A stretch of DNA of 64,000 bases from Armigeres subalbatus (taxonomy: Eukaryota; Arthropoda; Insecta; Diptera; Culicidae). The position numbers and the translations under genes are program-made. Of this stretch, positions 10,227 to 23,500 are shown one piece after another. Positions within the stretch are counted from its first letter, which is position 1. Each line of letters begins with the position of its first letter. The DNA lies in assembly GCF_024139115.2 (NCBI RefSeq), contig NC_085140.1, forward strand, positions 49,935,907 through 49,999,906. The letters are read 5' to 3'. Under the pieces are notes generated by a model, which saw only the letters and a program-made list of their open reading frames with translations, ran no database searches and was not told where the DNA came from.

Positions 10227-13200
10227 CGTATGGGCTGCAAAATGGTGGGTTGACATCAAGGAAGGGGCGCCCAACAGAGCTCTGGTCCCCACAAGTCCCT
10301 ATCTCACGCTTCCACGGGTCGTCCGATGACAAAAGACCGCCAGCTAAGGGTTGTGTACTTAGCTGGTAGTGCAACCTGGGCACTTTTGTCCTTCTGACAT
10401 CAGCTAGAGTGAGAAGGTACGCCTCGAGCGTCTGTTCACCAGGAGGTGCGGCTCAAGCAGCGTCTGCCTGGTACCCAGCGGCTGATTAACGAAATGCTGT
10501 ATCGCTTCAGCTATACCTAAGGTGGCAGCCCCATCATCGCGATGTAGGTAACGCGACCCCGGTAAGGTAGCTTACTGAAGCCTCTCAAATACCACGAAAA
10601 TGGAGATAGAAGAAAAAGAGAACGTTATTTTGGCAACCGACCCGGCAACGAAATAAGGACTATGATTGGAAACTCGGTACCTGGAATGTCAGGACCCTAA
10701 ATGAACCTGGACGAGTGAGCCTTCTGGCTCGTGAACTGCAGAAGGTTGGAGCTACGAGGAACGTGGCTGCTATTCAAGAAGTCCGATGGCCTAGATCCGG
10801 AGAACGTGAATTCCGAGCCGTGGACCCCACGACCAACACTGCATTCAAGTATAACATCTATCACAGCGGCGGTGAAAAAGCAGAGCATGGAGTTGGTTTC
10901 GTAGTGATGGGCAAGCAGATGAAGCGAGTGATGCGGTGGAAACCCATTAGCGAACGAATCTGTGTGTTGAGGATACGGGGCAAATTCTTCAATTACAGCC
11001 TAATCAACGTTTACGCACCGACAAACGATAAATCCGACGACGTGAAGGACACGTTTTATGAATGTCTTGATAAAGCCTATGGAGAGTGCCCAAAGCATGT
11101 CGTGAAAATTGTTATCGGAGACGCTAACGCTCTGGTCGGTAGAGAGGACTTTTTCCGTCCCATAATCGGTAGGGAGAGCCTTCACTCCGCCACCAATGAC
11201 AACGGCCTACGGCTAGTAAATTTTGCTGCTGCCAGAGGGATGGCCATCAGTAGCACCTACTTTGCACGAAAGAACATCCGAAAGCACACCTGGAGACACC
11301 CAAATGGTGAAACTTGCAACCAGATAGACCAGGTTCTGGTGGATGGGCGCCATTTCTCGGATGTTATCGATGTGCGGACATTCAGAGGTCCGAACATTGA
11401 CTCTGATCACTATCTCGTTGTCAGTAAAATTCGATCACGGTTGTCAACTGTATCGAACGAAAGATCACAGCGAACGATGCGTTACAACATCCAGCGATTG
11501 TCGGCGGAAGGAGTATCGGCTGAGTACCGCCAGAAGCTCGACGAACGGATAAGTGCAATCAACGTTAGCGAGAACATCAACGATCTGTGGGAGTCGATCC
11601 ATGGAGCGGTGAGTACAACAGCACGAGAAGTGGTAGGCACTGCACAGAGGCGACCCAGGACGGGTTGGTTCGATGTGGAGTGTCAGAGAGTGACAGACGA
11701 GAAGAACGTTGCCAGAAGCCGGATGTTGGCGTCGGGTACCCGATCGAATAGAGATCGGTACAAGGAAGCAAGAGCAGCCGAAAAACGAACCCACCGCAGG
11801 AAGAAAAAAGAGTACGAAGAACAAGTTATTAATGAGGCGCAGGAAAAAATGGAGCAGAACGATATGCGGAGGTTTTATGAGTCTGTCAATGGCGTGTGGA
11901 GAAAGACAGCGCCATCTCCCGTCATGTGCAACCAACAAGGGAATTTGCTGACAGATAAAACTGAAGTGGCTGCCAGGTGGAAGCAACACTTCGAGACTTT
12001 GTTGAATGGAGGAAGTGACGGTGCATCGGTGAACAGAATAAATATTAGCGACGATGGACAAGCTGTGGAGTCACGTACACTAGATGAGTTTAAAAAATCT
12101 GTTAAAGAGCTGAAAAACAATAAGGCTGCGGGGAAGGACCAGCTCCCGGCTGAACTTCTCAAACATGGCAGTGAGCAGCTTTATGAAGTTCTGCACCATA
12201 TTATGTTAAAAATATGGGAAGACGAGGAAATACCTGCTAGCTGGTTGGACGGCCTCATTTGCCCTCTCATTAAGAAAGGGCACATACTGGAGTGCGCCAA
12301 TTACCGAGGAATAACCCTCCTTAATTCGGCGTACAAAATTATGTCCCGTATTCTGTTCAACAGATTGAGACCGCTTGAAGAGTCCTTCGTCGGCGAATAC
12401 CAAGCAGGTTTTCGTGAGGACCGATCAACGACGGGTCAAATGTTTACCCTGAGACAAATCCTTGATAAATTCCGGGAGTACAACTTGCAGACACATCATC
12501 TGTTTATTGATTTCAAGGCGGCGTACGATTCAGTGAAATGGAATGAATTATGGCAAATTATGCTTGAACATGGTTTTCCGGCGAAACTGATACGGCTGAT
12601 TCGTATAACGTTGGACGGATAGAAATCAAGTGTAAGGGTTGCGGATGAAATATCGACGTAATTTGTTACCTTAGATGGATTAAAGCAGGGTGATGAACTC
12701 TCGAATCTACTGTTCAATATAGCGCTCGAGGGAGCGATTAGGAGAGCTGGTGTGCAAAGAAGTGGTACCATTATCACAAAATCGCATATGCTCCTGGGAT
12801 TTGCGGACGATATCGATATTATCGGAATTGATCGCCGTGCCGTGGAAGAGGCTTTTGTGCCTTTGAGGAGGAAGACAACGAGGATTGGACTCACGATCAA
12901 TACCAGCAAAACGAAGTACATGGTCGCTGGCAATCAACGTGGGTTCATTAGTGGTGGTGGTAGCGAAATGGTGCTGGATGGTGAAAAATTTGAAGTGGTA
13001 GAAGAATATGTGTATCTTGGAACACTAGTGACGAGCGATAATGATGTTACCCGCGAGGTGAAAAGGCGTATTGCAGCTGCAAATAGGGCTTATTACGGAC
13101 TTCGTAACCAGCTTAAGTCCCGTATTCTGCAAACGAAAACAAAACTCGCGCTGAATACTACTCTGATTCTTCCGGTGGCTTTATACGGCCATGAGACATG

Positions 13201-13627
13201 GACGTTAAAGGAGGCTGATCGGAGAGCTCTCGGAGTTTTTTAGCGTAAGGTGCTGAGGACAATACTCGGTGGTAAACAGGAGAACGGTATCTGGCGGCGA
13301 CGCATGAATCACGAATTGTACCAGGTGTATAAAGGGCTGGATATTATTAAGCTTCTACAACACGGCAGACTACGGTGGGCTGGTCACGTTGTTCATATGC
13401 CGGAAGAACGTCAAGCGAAGATAATATTTAGTAGAGAACCAGGAAGAGGCCGCAGGCTTCGTGGAAGGCCGCGTACACGATGGATTTTTGCAGTTGAAGA
13501 GGACCTGAGGGCGCTCAATGTTCAGGGCGACTGGAAGCGATTGGCCCAGGATCGAGTCCAGTGGAGAAGGATACTCCATTCGGCGTAGGTTCATCGAAGA
13601 GCTGTAGCCCATCAAGTATCAAGTAAG
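10227..13627 (+). mobile_element. full-length RTE-clade LINE copy B with 15-bp TSD
   Basis: A complete 3.4 kb element: 5' untranslated leader (10227-10600), one coding frame (10610-13588) and a 3' tail of TCAAGTA repeats (about 13608-13627). It is flanked by TATGCTCTCGTATCT at 10212-10226 and 13628-13642. The intact duplication and nearly uninterrupted frame make it the youngest LINE in the window. The family looks like JAM1-type RTE of Aedes, judged from protein motifs only. Confidence 0.9.
10610..13588 (+). pseudogene. RTE endonuclease-reverse transcriptase with three stop codons
   Basis: Would encode an APE-type endonuclease followed by reverse transcriptase. Endonuclease motifs are in order: GTWNVRTL, QEVRW (catalytic Glu), VYAPTN, GDANA and SDHYL. 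Reverse transcriptase motifs follow: YRGITLLNSAYK, YQAGFREDRST, FIDFKAAYDSV (catalytic Asp), GFADDID (catalytic FADD) and YLGTLV. The C-terminal RWAGH region follows. The frame never shifts over 3 kb; only TAG at 12620, TAA at 12659 and TAG at 13241 interrupt it. The 5' end is less clear: an ATG at 10600 is in another frame and the main frame is open only from 10610, so the original start has been lost. The 636-codon stretch before the first stop covers the endonuclease and the first half of the reverse transcriptase. Confidence 0.88.
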
Positions 13628-13642
13628 TATGCTCTCGTATCT

Positions 13643-13780
13643 TTGAAAAAATTAATTATCGAAGCCAGAGGCATTGCAATTCCTAAATGTGAAATTAAAT
13701 TAAACTCCATTATAATAAACGACGATCTTCAGCTGAAATTCATTTTTTCACGACTTAAAAAAAACTTTTTTACGTGTTCT
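13643..13780 (+). pseudogene. Jockey-type LINE remnant, right part
   Basis: Continuation of the LINE fragment at 10057-10226 after the RTE insertion. It reads KKLIIEARGIAIPKCEIKLN and then a short basic SRLKK stretch, typical of the linker between endonuclease and reverse transcriptase. It ends in unrelated DNA. Confidence 0.5.
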
Positions 13781-15645
13781 CCGGAGGTTCGGTTGTGGGC
13801 ACTCTTTTGTCTTTGGTCTATAACTTTGGCCCTAGTTGATCTTATACCGACATTTGTATCCAGTTTTCCGCGAGCGGTAATGGCCGCCTGCTTGCCTGCG
13901 GGTTAGTCTCTGATTTGACGTTTCTGGAGGTCAACTGCACCCATCGTTCGAGCATTTTGATCAATGTGGTATATACGAAGGCTTGAATTAACTTAATCAG
14001 CAACTTCTTATTCGCGAAGTCGAAGCAAATTCTGCTCTTCCCTCCTATGGAAAATCCCATTGCTATCTGTCAGAGTTTGAGTGAAACATGGCCGGCATCT
14101 CCTCCTCTCTGTTGCTCTACTGTAAAAACCCATAAAGAACTGTCATTGTTTGTGTGAAGAATTTTGCTTCGACTTCGCGAATATGCCAAATTGGTCAGAA
14201 TGCTCGGAGCGGTGGGTGCAGTTGACCTCCAGAAACGTCAAATCAGAGACTAACCCGCAGGCTAGCTGGCGGCCATTACCGCTCGCGGAAAACTGGATAC
14301 CAATAATGGAAAGCTAGACAAACAACCCTACTATTAGCGAAGAAATTATATTGATTTCAACGATTTGGGAAATTTTATTGAGAATTTCGCAAATTTAACA
14401 TTTTTGGACATTTCATTTTTGTGGTTCGGTTGTGGGCACCCTTGAAAACTCGTCAGAAAATAAAGAAGAAAGAATCAAACCCGCCTAGATTTAAGGTGGT
14501 TATACAACAAAGCCACAAATCGGCCATCTTGGAAACCACGTGCTTTTTTCTAGTGATTTTTCAAGAGCACGAATTGAGAAAACCACAACGCCCATGGGGA
14601 TGAAACATCCGTAGATCGTTTGGTTACTTATGCTGAACAATCGACTTTAATTTCAGCATTGTGCAAACATTACTACACTAAATTTGATCTTTTGATAATA
14701 GGAGTAGAAAGCCGTGTGGTGAATTTGAAATTCACCACTTGGCTTGATTGTATAATCACCTTAAAGAAAATGAATAATTTGTTTATTCTAATAGGCAGGA
14801 TGCTTTAAAAAAATCAAATCAATCCACCTAGCAGTGTTCATGCCTTTCTTGTGCATTAGGAAGGATATTGAAAACAATTTCATAAGAAAATATTAAAATT
14901 GATCTTTAGGTAAATGGATTTCTTTTTTTCCATTGATTTACGTATATTGCATTAAAATTCCGTGAATTATCACCCTAGCGGTAATGTTGCCTTTCTCGTT
15001 CATTATAAAAAAAAATATTTTGAACATAAATTTTGATACCATAGTCCGATTTGACCAATATTGAACAGAAAGCAATAGGACAGGATTCCCCATCGCAAAT
15101 CGGTAAACGTTTAGTTCCAAAAAGTATGTGTACAATAACTAGACATGTCCAATAAATAAAAATATTATTTAAACTCATTATTGCTATCAATTACTGTACT
15201 GCCGTGAATCGCATATTTGTCCCATATGCATAGGAAACCCAGCAAAGATGGGACAGATATGCGATTCACGGCAGTGTATGTCTAAATAATTATAAAAACG
15301 GCATGAAAACGCCATTAAAAATAAGTTAGGGGACAACTACAGCAGCATTGATTGAGTTGTTATTAAACTGAGGGTGCCCAGGCCCACAAGCGAACCAATA
15401 AGGGTACCCAGAACAGAATTTCTCAGCCTTTTTGGAATGCGAAGAAAAAAAATCCGCTCTCAAATTTTGATGGCATTCATTATTGATCCTCAAAATAGAT
15501 TGAATTGACTGTATAAATACGCATTGAAACTCATTTTTTCAATTGAATCACATTAATTTATGGCACGTTGAAAAAGTAAAAAAAAAAACTTTCGTATTGT
15601 TTTTCTTGTAAATTTTGATTTGTTCGTAGTTCAAAGTAGAGATGT
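13781..15645. other. no gene seen; inverted-repeat arms and a 76-bp hairpin
   Basis: About 135-bp inverted arms lie at 13855-13990 and 14165-14300 (CCGCGAGCGGTAATGGCCGC, GACGTTTCTGGAGGTC). The motif GGTTCGGTTGTGGGCAC recurs at 13789 and 14414, and in complement at about 15368-15395 and 19476-19495, like the termini of a TIR family. A 76-bp perfect-stem hairpin at 15199-15274 (CTGCCGTGAATCGCATA) has TGTA on both sides. No coding sequence. Confidence 0.6.
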
Positions 15646-15692
15646 CTGTTTCATTCATTTATTTAGTCTACATCTAAACAGATAACACTGAA

Positions 15693-18600
15693 TCAACAAT
15701 TTGACGCCACAATACACGGTTCGAGGCCGCATCTCTCCATCCTCGGATACGCCCCATGCCCCATGGACCATGCCGGATCGGAAGCGAACACCATCTTTGC
15801 AGGGTTGCTGTCCGGCATTCTTGCAACATGTCCTGCCCATCGTACCCTTCCGGCTTTAGCTACCTTCTGGATACTGGGTTCGCCGTAGAGCTGGGCGAGC
15901 TCGTGGTTCATTCGCCGCCACACACCGTCTTCTTGCACACCGCCAAAGATGGTCCTAAGCACCCGTCTCTCGAATACTCCGAGTGCTTGCAAGTCCTCCT
16001 CGAGCATTGCCCAGACAACCAGAATGCATGCATAATAGAATTGTTTTTCTGTTATGCGATGCCTATGCACACAAATTTCATCGCTTACCAGTCGCGAAAA
16101 CGCTTTTTGCGTACAAAAGTGGAGGCGATATATGTGTATTTCTTATCCGACGTTGAACAGCAGTGTATGCGATATGCACGATTTTTATGCGAGTTTGTTC
16201 GTTATACATTGCGATGTAGTTTGTGATAACAAACTCTGTTTGATAGATAATCCGATTTCATTTGAGTTTGTTTGCAGGAATATGCGATGTCAACATATGA
16301 AGCTGGAATAAACTCGCAAAATAGCCTACTGTGCGGGAAAGTTTATAAATAAACCGATGAGCTTCGCACCACAATGCGATTTTGATGAAATTTGGATCGA
16401 TAAACGATTTTAATCGTACATTCTTATGCGATGTGTGGTTGTCTGGGTGTCCATGTTTCATGTCCGTAGAGGACAACCGGTCTTACAAGCATCTTGTACA
16501 TGACACATTTGGTGCGGTGGCGAATCTTTTTCGACCGCAGTTTCTTCTGGAGTCCGTTGTAGGCCCGCCTTCCACAGATGATGCGCCTTCGTATTTCACG
16601 ACTAACATTGTTATCAGCCGTTAGCAAGGATCCGAGGTAGACGAATTCCTCGACTACCTCGAAGGTATCCCCGTCTATCGTAACACTGCTTCCCAGGCGG
16701 GCCCTGTCGCGCTCGGTTCCGCCCACAAGCATGTACTTTGTCTTTGACGCATTCAACACCAGTCCAACTTTTGTTGCTTCACGTTTCAGACGCGTGCACA
16801 GTTCTGCCACCTTTGCAAATGTTCGGCCGACAATGTCCATGTCATCCGCGAAACAAATAAATTGACTGGATCTGTTGAAAATCGTACCCCGGCTGTTACA
16901 CTCGGCGCTCCGCATAACACCTTCTAGCACAATGTTGAACAACAGGCACAAAAGTCCATCACCTTGTCTTAGTCCCCGGCACGATTCGAACGAACTGGAG
17001 TGTTCGCCCGAAATCTTCACACAGTTTTGCACACCATCCACCGTTGCTTTGATCAGTCTGGTAAGCTTCCCAGGGAAGCTGTTCTCGTCCATAATTTTCC
17101 ATAGCTCTACGCGGTCTATACTGTCGTATGCCGCCTTGAAATCAACGAACAGATGGTGCGTTGGGACCTGGTATTCACGGCATTTTTGAAGGATTTGCCG
17201 TACAGTAAAGATCTGGTTCGTTGTCGAGCGGCCGTCAACGAAGCCGGCTTGATAACTTCCCACGAACTCATTCACTAATGGTGACAGACGACGGAAGATG
17301 ATTTGGGATATCAATTTGTAGGCGGCATTAAGGATGGTGATCGCTCGAAAGTTCTCACACTTAAATTGTCGCTTGTCGCCTTTCTTGTAGATGGGGCATA
17401 TAACCCCTTCCTTCCACTCCTCCGGTAGCTGTTCAGTTTCCCAGATTCTGACTATCAATTTGTGCAGGCAAGTGGTTAGCTATTCCGGGCCCATCTTGAT
17501 GAGCTCAGTCAGCTCCGATACCATCCTTACCAGCTGCTTTATTAGTCTTCAGCTGTTGAATGGCATCCTTAACTTCCCTCAAGGTGGGGGCTGGTTGGCT
17601 TCCATCGTCCGCTGAACTGACGTAGTCATCTCCTCCGCTGCCTAGACTTTCACTGCCTGTACTCTCAGCGCCATTAAAATGTTCCTCGTAGGGCTGCTTC
17701 CACCTTTCGATCACCACACGTTCGTCAGTCAAAATGCTCCCATCCTTATCCTGGCACATTTCGGCTCGCGGCACAAAGCCTTTGCGGGATGCGTTGAGCT
17801 TCTGATAGAACTTGCGTGTTTCTTGAGAACGGCACAGCTGTTCCATCTCCTCGCACTCCGCTTCTTCCAGGCGGCGTTTCTTCTCCTGAAAAAGGCGGGT
17901 CTGCCGGGTACCTTGCTGCAGAGCGACCGCCTGCGCTGCGTCCTTCTCCTCCAGAATCTGTCTGCACTCTTCGTCGAACCAATCGTTCCGTCGACTTCGT
18001 CCCATATACCCGACGTTATACTCCGCTGCGTCGTTAATGGCTGCTTTAACTGTATTCCAGCAGTCCTCGAGAGGGGCCCCATCGAGCTCACCCTCTTCTG
18101 GCAACGCTGCCTCGAGATGCTGCGCGTATGCAGTGGCGACATCAGGTTGCTTCAGTCGCTCTAGGTCGTACCGCGGCGGTCGTCGGTACCGAACATTGTT
18201 GATGACGGATAGTTTTGGGCGCAGTTTAACCTTCACCAGATACATAGTGGTCAGAGTCGATGTTAGCGCCACGATATGTCCTGACGTCGATAATGTCGGA
18301 GAAGTGCCGTCCATCAATCAGAACGTGGTCGATTTGTGATTCTGTCTGCAGTGGTGATCTCCAGGTGTACCGATACGGGAGGCTGTGTTGGAAGTAGGTG
18401 CTGCGAATGGCCATATTCTTGGAGGCGGCGAATCAATTAGTCGTAGGGCGTTTTCATTCGTCAGCCGGTGAGCGCTGAACTTCCCAAAAGTCGGTCTAAA
18501 CTCCTCCTCTTGGCCAACCTGGGCGTTCAAATCTCCTATGATGATTTTGACGTCGTGGCTTGGGCAGCTGTCGTACTCACGTTCCAGCTGCGCGTAGAAT

Positions 18601-18990
18601 GCGTTCTTATCATCATCAGTGCTTTCGGAGTGTGGGCTATGGACGTTTATTATGCTGAAGTTGAAGAACCGGCCTTTGATCCTCAACCTGCACATTCTTT
18701 CATTGATCGGCCACCACCCGATCACGCGCCTTTGCATATCGCCCATCACTATGAAAGCTGTTCCCAGCTCGTATGTGTTGCCGCAGCTCTGGTAGATGGT
18801 ATGATTACCTCTAAACGTTCGCACCATTGATCCCTTCCAACAAACATCCTGCAGCGCTACGATGCCGAATCCACGGTCCTTGAGCACATCGGCGAGTATG
18901 CGTGTGCTCCCGATGAAGTTGAGAGATTTGCAGTTCCACGAACCGACTTTCCAATCGCTAGTCCCTTTTCGTCGCGGTGGTCTTCGCCGA
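15693..18990 (-). pseudogene. RTE endonuclease-reverse transcriptase, second family, broken
   Basis: Endonuclease parts are at 18950-18318 (WNCKSLNF, LQDVCWKG, NVHSPH, GDLNAQVG) and 18414-18240 (QIDHVLIDGRHFSD, NIDSDHY). The linker and reverse-transcriptase start are at 18240-17505. Reverse transcriptase proper is at 17458-16424 (YQAGFVDGRST, FVDFKAAYDS, GLRQGDGL, CFADDMDIVG). The C-terminal piece is at 16005-15693 (RVRWAGHVARM). Frameshifts near 18420, 18235 and 17510 and the insertion at 16010-16447 destroy it. The endonuclease position that is Glu in QEVRW of copy B is Asp here. Confidence 0.85.
16010..16447. mobile_element. 438-bp MITE, 12-bp TIR, 2-bp TSD
   Basis: Starts CCCAGACAACCA and ends TGGTTGTCTGGG, inserted between TG and TG. 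The empty site is confirmed by the sister LINE copy near 59316 (GAGCATTGTCCATG). The interior has GCGAT-rich words (TATGCGATG) and no coding frame. Confidence 0.75.
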
Positions 18991-19351
18991 TGGTTCCGGT
19001 CCGTACTCTCTTGTTGACTGTTCGTTGCTTATGTTTTTTTAAAGGCTGGCTTGCAGGGCCTGACACCAAACCCCCTAAATTTCCGGAGGACCATTCCTCC
19101 TTATTCCCGGTGGACCATGGTGCACAGTTTCACATGGAGAACAGACGCTCAGTAAGATTTGCACCTCCGGAGAGGAGCAAACCCCCCCTTCCATGTCAGC
19201 CTTAAGGTTGCTCGTATCCTGGTCAGCACCACGGGGAGGTAGGGATAGGAGTAGCTTGGTAAGAGGATAAGGACCGCGAGATGGGGTCTATTTTATTCCT
19301 TCAGGTACGCGAAGTACCAATGGTACGCTTTACCCAGCATTTGCCGTGCCA

Positions 19352-20555
19352 AGAGATGTATATTTAGTTTTATATTTAGCACAAAACATCTTGTTACTAT
19401 AGCAAACAAATGACGGTTGTAAGAATGTCAGTATCTGTAATCTGCCAAAAGATACGTAGGGGTGCAAATAATCAAACGGTGCCCACAACCGAACCCCTTT
19501 TCCTAATATTTTTTATATTACTACTCACGACTTTTTGAACTGCTAAATAACACAAACTTTGCATAAATTGCGTTGAAAAGTAAAAAGTTAAGTAAAAAGT
19601 ATTGCCTCAGCGGGGGGCGGTGTCATAGTAAACCGTCCTAGATGGATCTATTTGATATTTTTCTTCATCTTTCCTATTCCTTCTTTTCTATTTTCTATAT
19701 GCTTTTTTCTTAAAGGTACTCCAAAAAGACCTAAAAAGGCGTCTAAACAAGATACATTTTCACGATGAAGATATTTGGAGCGCAGCCAGCCATTGCAATG
19801 TGGCGGATATTTTCGGTATAGTCTTCCAAAATTGACATCAAACAAACTTGTAATGATGCTTCTTTTGGCAAACTCAGAAAACCATCCTTTCTTTAGTTGG
19901 ATAAGTTAGTAACACCTTCTAAAGGTAGGAATGACTCTTCTAAAGGAGCCATCACAGAACATGTTCTACGGAACGCCCCGACAAAATTGTTCACGCTTTC
20001 TCAAAAGCATGCGGCGAGAAGCATTCATTTCCCACATAGGTATATCCGCTAAATGTAAACAGCTGAAAACTGAGAGAGTGGAGAAAATCTTGTTTACAGT
20101 TAAAAGGATAACTGAAACGAGCCAATTCGTACTCACGGCTCTTCCGCCCTAGTCGCCCTTATCCACCGCAACATGAACCCACATTCACGCTGTCTGAGCC
20201 TGGACTGGTAGGTGGCACAAGTGCGTCCGAGCCGAGCCAAAGCCCACAAAGTGGAAAACCGTGAGATCGCTTTTCGGTAGTGGGAGGTGTCGTCTGGAGT
20301 TTAAAAAGAAAATTTATCGAATAATTCAAAGATTTCTTAACTCTACCCTGTGTAACTGTATATTATTGTGTTCCTCGATCGCTCTGGAAGCGGAAGCTTA
20401 GTCGAGTGTGTGAAAAAACGTGCCATCAAACAGATATCTACGCAAAACCAAAATTTAGCCTTGAAAGAAGCAACAACTGCGAAGGAGTGAAAAGTCTGGG
20501 TCTTGTTTGTGCGAATACAAAATCCTACCCCACCCCATAACGTAGCTTGCACGGG
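19352..20555 (+). promoter_or_regulatory. upstream region and probable 5' UTR of the kinase gene
   Basis: No gene is seen in 19352-20200 apart from a TIR-like motif at 19476-19495. The stretch 20200-20555 is less AT-rich and runs directly into the first coding exon, so it probably contains promoter and 5' UTR. I see no clear TATA box or splice acceptor that fixes the transcription start. Stop codons precede the chosen ATG in frame. Confidence 0.4.
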
Positions 20556-23500
20556 ATGATGTTCCTGACAAAGAAGGAGTGGAAAAATCTAGCCCGAAAG
20601 CTGCGCTTCTCCCCGAGACGTCGCTACTATGTCATCACGGCAATTGCCCTCACTGTGGTCTTCGTACTCGTGTACTGCAGCATAACATCGTCCTATTACT
20701 GCTTCGACACTGGGGTCGAATGGAAGGTGACCAAATTTGTGAGTATCTAACACGGTCTAGTAAATATGCTTTCAGGTGGAATTTCCCGGAAGGTACACTT
20801 TGTGGAATGGGAGAAGGCTGCTTGGCAGTGTGGCAATTGATGGGGCGGTTTGTTTTTCTTTCGCTTCCGGAAAAAAAATCCTTTCTCTTTTACGCATATA
20901 ACAGATCCATTGAAATTCTGTTTGTGCGCGGTTGGAGGTTGTTATCCTTGAAATGAATTCCAAATAGATACGATGTTTGTCACTGTTTACAAGAAGCCGG
21001 TTATCTTGTACCTTATATCTTGGCGTGCTACACACGATGAAACTTCTTGAAAAGGCGTTGTCCGATGACAATATGTTCAAATGCAACTATCGTCAATGTC
21101 ATAAAAGTATGATTGCGCACTAACCATTCAACACGGAATTAGTATTATATGCATAAGCTATTTATCTTCCTTTAAACATTCGAACTACGAGTGTTTTTTT
21201 TTTTTCAATTTCACAAATGCGCAGTATTTTTTTAATTTGGATTTAGATTTATACTGTATTTGGTATCTGTGAAATTTGCAACGTAAATTTGTGTGTAAAT
21301 ACGGTAAACACCTGTCATGTATAGATTTTGGCAGTTCAAACAATAAGTTCCATCATTGTTGTTGCCATAGGCCGACGTTTGCGGAGCCACAGTTCTGGTA
21401 ATAGTTGGGCACCATTAATTTTGGCGTAATCGATGCATTGATAATTTCGCGTCAGCAATAAGAACTATATTAATTAGTTAAAACGTTTTCGAGCAGTTTC
21501 AAATACTTTATTACGAAATATTAAATGTATTTGTTTAATTTCGTAATAAAAAAATATCACTATATGATGTTTGCCTTTCTCGTACAACAAAGTTGTACCG
21601 AAAGGCTATCATTTCACTACGAAAACGAACTTTTTATAAAAGCCTCGGAGACCCATAGTGTTATATATCAATTCATTCGACAGGGAACAAAGCCTAGTTG
21701 ATCACTATTGAATTTGATAACGATCGGCCGTTGCGTTTTAAAGTTATAAAGAAAATGGTACATCGAACCATATTAGCACCATATAAGGTTGGTGTCTTGG
21801 ATAAATGCGAGAAAGGCAGTATCACTAATCGGTGATTTAAGTTGGGTTTTATATTTAAGATTTAATTCATCACTTATTTTAATTGTATTTCATCGTTTTG
21901 AAAATGCTAAGTAATTCATTGGAAAAGCCTCTACGAATTTCTTGAATTCCTTGGGAATTTCCTTCCAGACAAATAGTCTCGTAAATCCCTCCAGAGATTC
22001 CTTCGAAAATTCCTCTAGAAATTTGTTTGGAAAATTCTTCGAAAATGAATTAAGAAATTTCTTAGAGAATCCCTCGGAAATACCTTTGTAAAATACATTA
22101 GAAATTTCTGCAGAATTTTTTTCCCCAAAGAATTCTTTCAGATTTTTTTTAAGATTTCCTTTGGATTTTAATTAGTTAAATTCTCAAAAGAAATTTTAGA
22201 AAACTTTGTACGGATTCCCAACAATCATTGGGAGGTGGCGGTGAAAATAGTCTTCGACTCAAAAACTAGCTTACTTAGCTAAAATTGTTTGTTGGGATTG
22301 TTCCGGAAATTTAATTGGGAATTCCTTCTGAACTTCTTACGAAAATTTCTTCAGAAAATCATTTGGGGATCCCTTTGTAAATTTCTTTAAGAATTCCTTT
22401 TTTTTGCTTTGAAGCAACAGCTTTGAAGAAATGTGAACGTGGTTACTCGACTGAATATGTTGGAAAGGCTCATGGAGTTTCAATTTCAACGTCGGTGTTG
22501 AATGATAACAAGGCGGTTCGTCTGGCATCGTCTTTCGTAGGCGTTAAGTCAAGAACTACCAAGGATGATACTGACATCGTTTCCCGCTTCGTTCGATCTA
22601 CTAAACGCCGAATCGATGTTGCTTGTCCACCTATGATTCGAATACAATCGTCACATGGGAGGTGTTGACATGGCTGATGGTCTGATTGGACGATATCGCA
22701 TCCGGATAAAAACGACGAAGTACACGAATCGTTTGGTGTACCATTCACTGGATTTGGCTATGGTAAACTCGTATGAATTGTTCAAACGTTTGTATAAAAT
22801 TGATACATCCTCTGTTACCGAATTTTCGGGCTGAAGTTGCAAGGGCAATGTGCACCTTAAAGCTCCGGCGGCTCCGAGACCACCCGGATGGCCACGAATA
22901 ATTTCCCTTTCTCCCCCCGCAAAAATATCCACAAGGCCACATGGAAATCACCTAATCAAGTAACGGGAAACCAAATCGACCACGTTCTAATCGACGGTAA
23001 ATTCTTCTCCGACATCACAAACGTACGCACTTACCGCAGTGCGAATATTGAATCCGACTACTACCTCGCTGCAGTATGTCTGCGCTCAAAACTCTCGACG
23101 GTGATCAACACGCGTCGGAGTCGTCCGCCGCAGCTAAACATTGGGCGGCTACAAGACGGTAGACTAGCACAAGACTACGCGCAACAGCTGGAAGTGGCAC
23201 TCCCAACGGAAGAGCAGCTAGGCGCAGCATCTCTTGAAGATGGCTGGAGAGATATTCGATCCGCCATTGGAAGCACCGCAACCGCTGCACTAGACACGGT
23301 GGCTCCGGATCAGAGAAACGACTGGTATGACGGAGAATGTCAGCAGTTAGTTGAGGAGAAGAATGTAGCATGGGCAAGATTGCTGCAACACCGCACGAGG
23401 GCGAACGAGGCACGATGCAAACGGGCGCGGAATAGACAAAACTCGATTTTTCGGAGGAAAAAGCGCCAGCAGGAAGATCGAGACCGTGAAGAGACGGAGC

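Larger units (their letters stand above)
15646..19351 (-). mobile_element. full-length RTE-clade LINE, second family (copy C)
   Basis: Minus-strand element with a 5' leader (about 18990-19351), coding region (18990-15693) and a short 3' end whose tail reads AAATAAATGAATG on the minus strand. AGAGATGT at 15638-15645 and 19352-19359 is a plausible 8-bp target duplication. The 3' end recurs at 53919 and 58905, defining this as a distinct family from copies A and B. Confidence 0.75.

Noticed and set aside
17679..18164. Plus-strand open frames over RTE copy C
   Set aside because: They are antisense to clear endonuclease/RT sequence and have no family resemblance.
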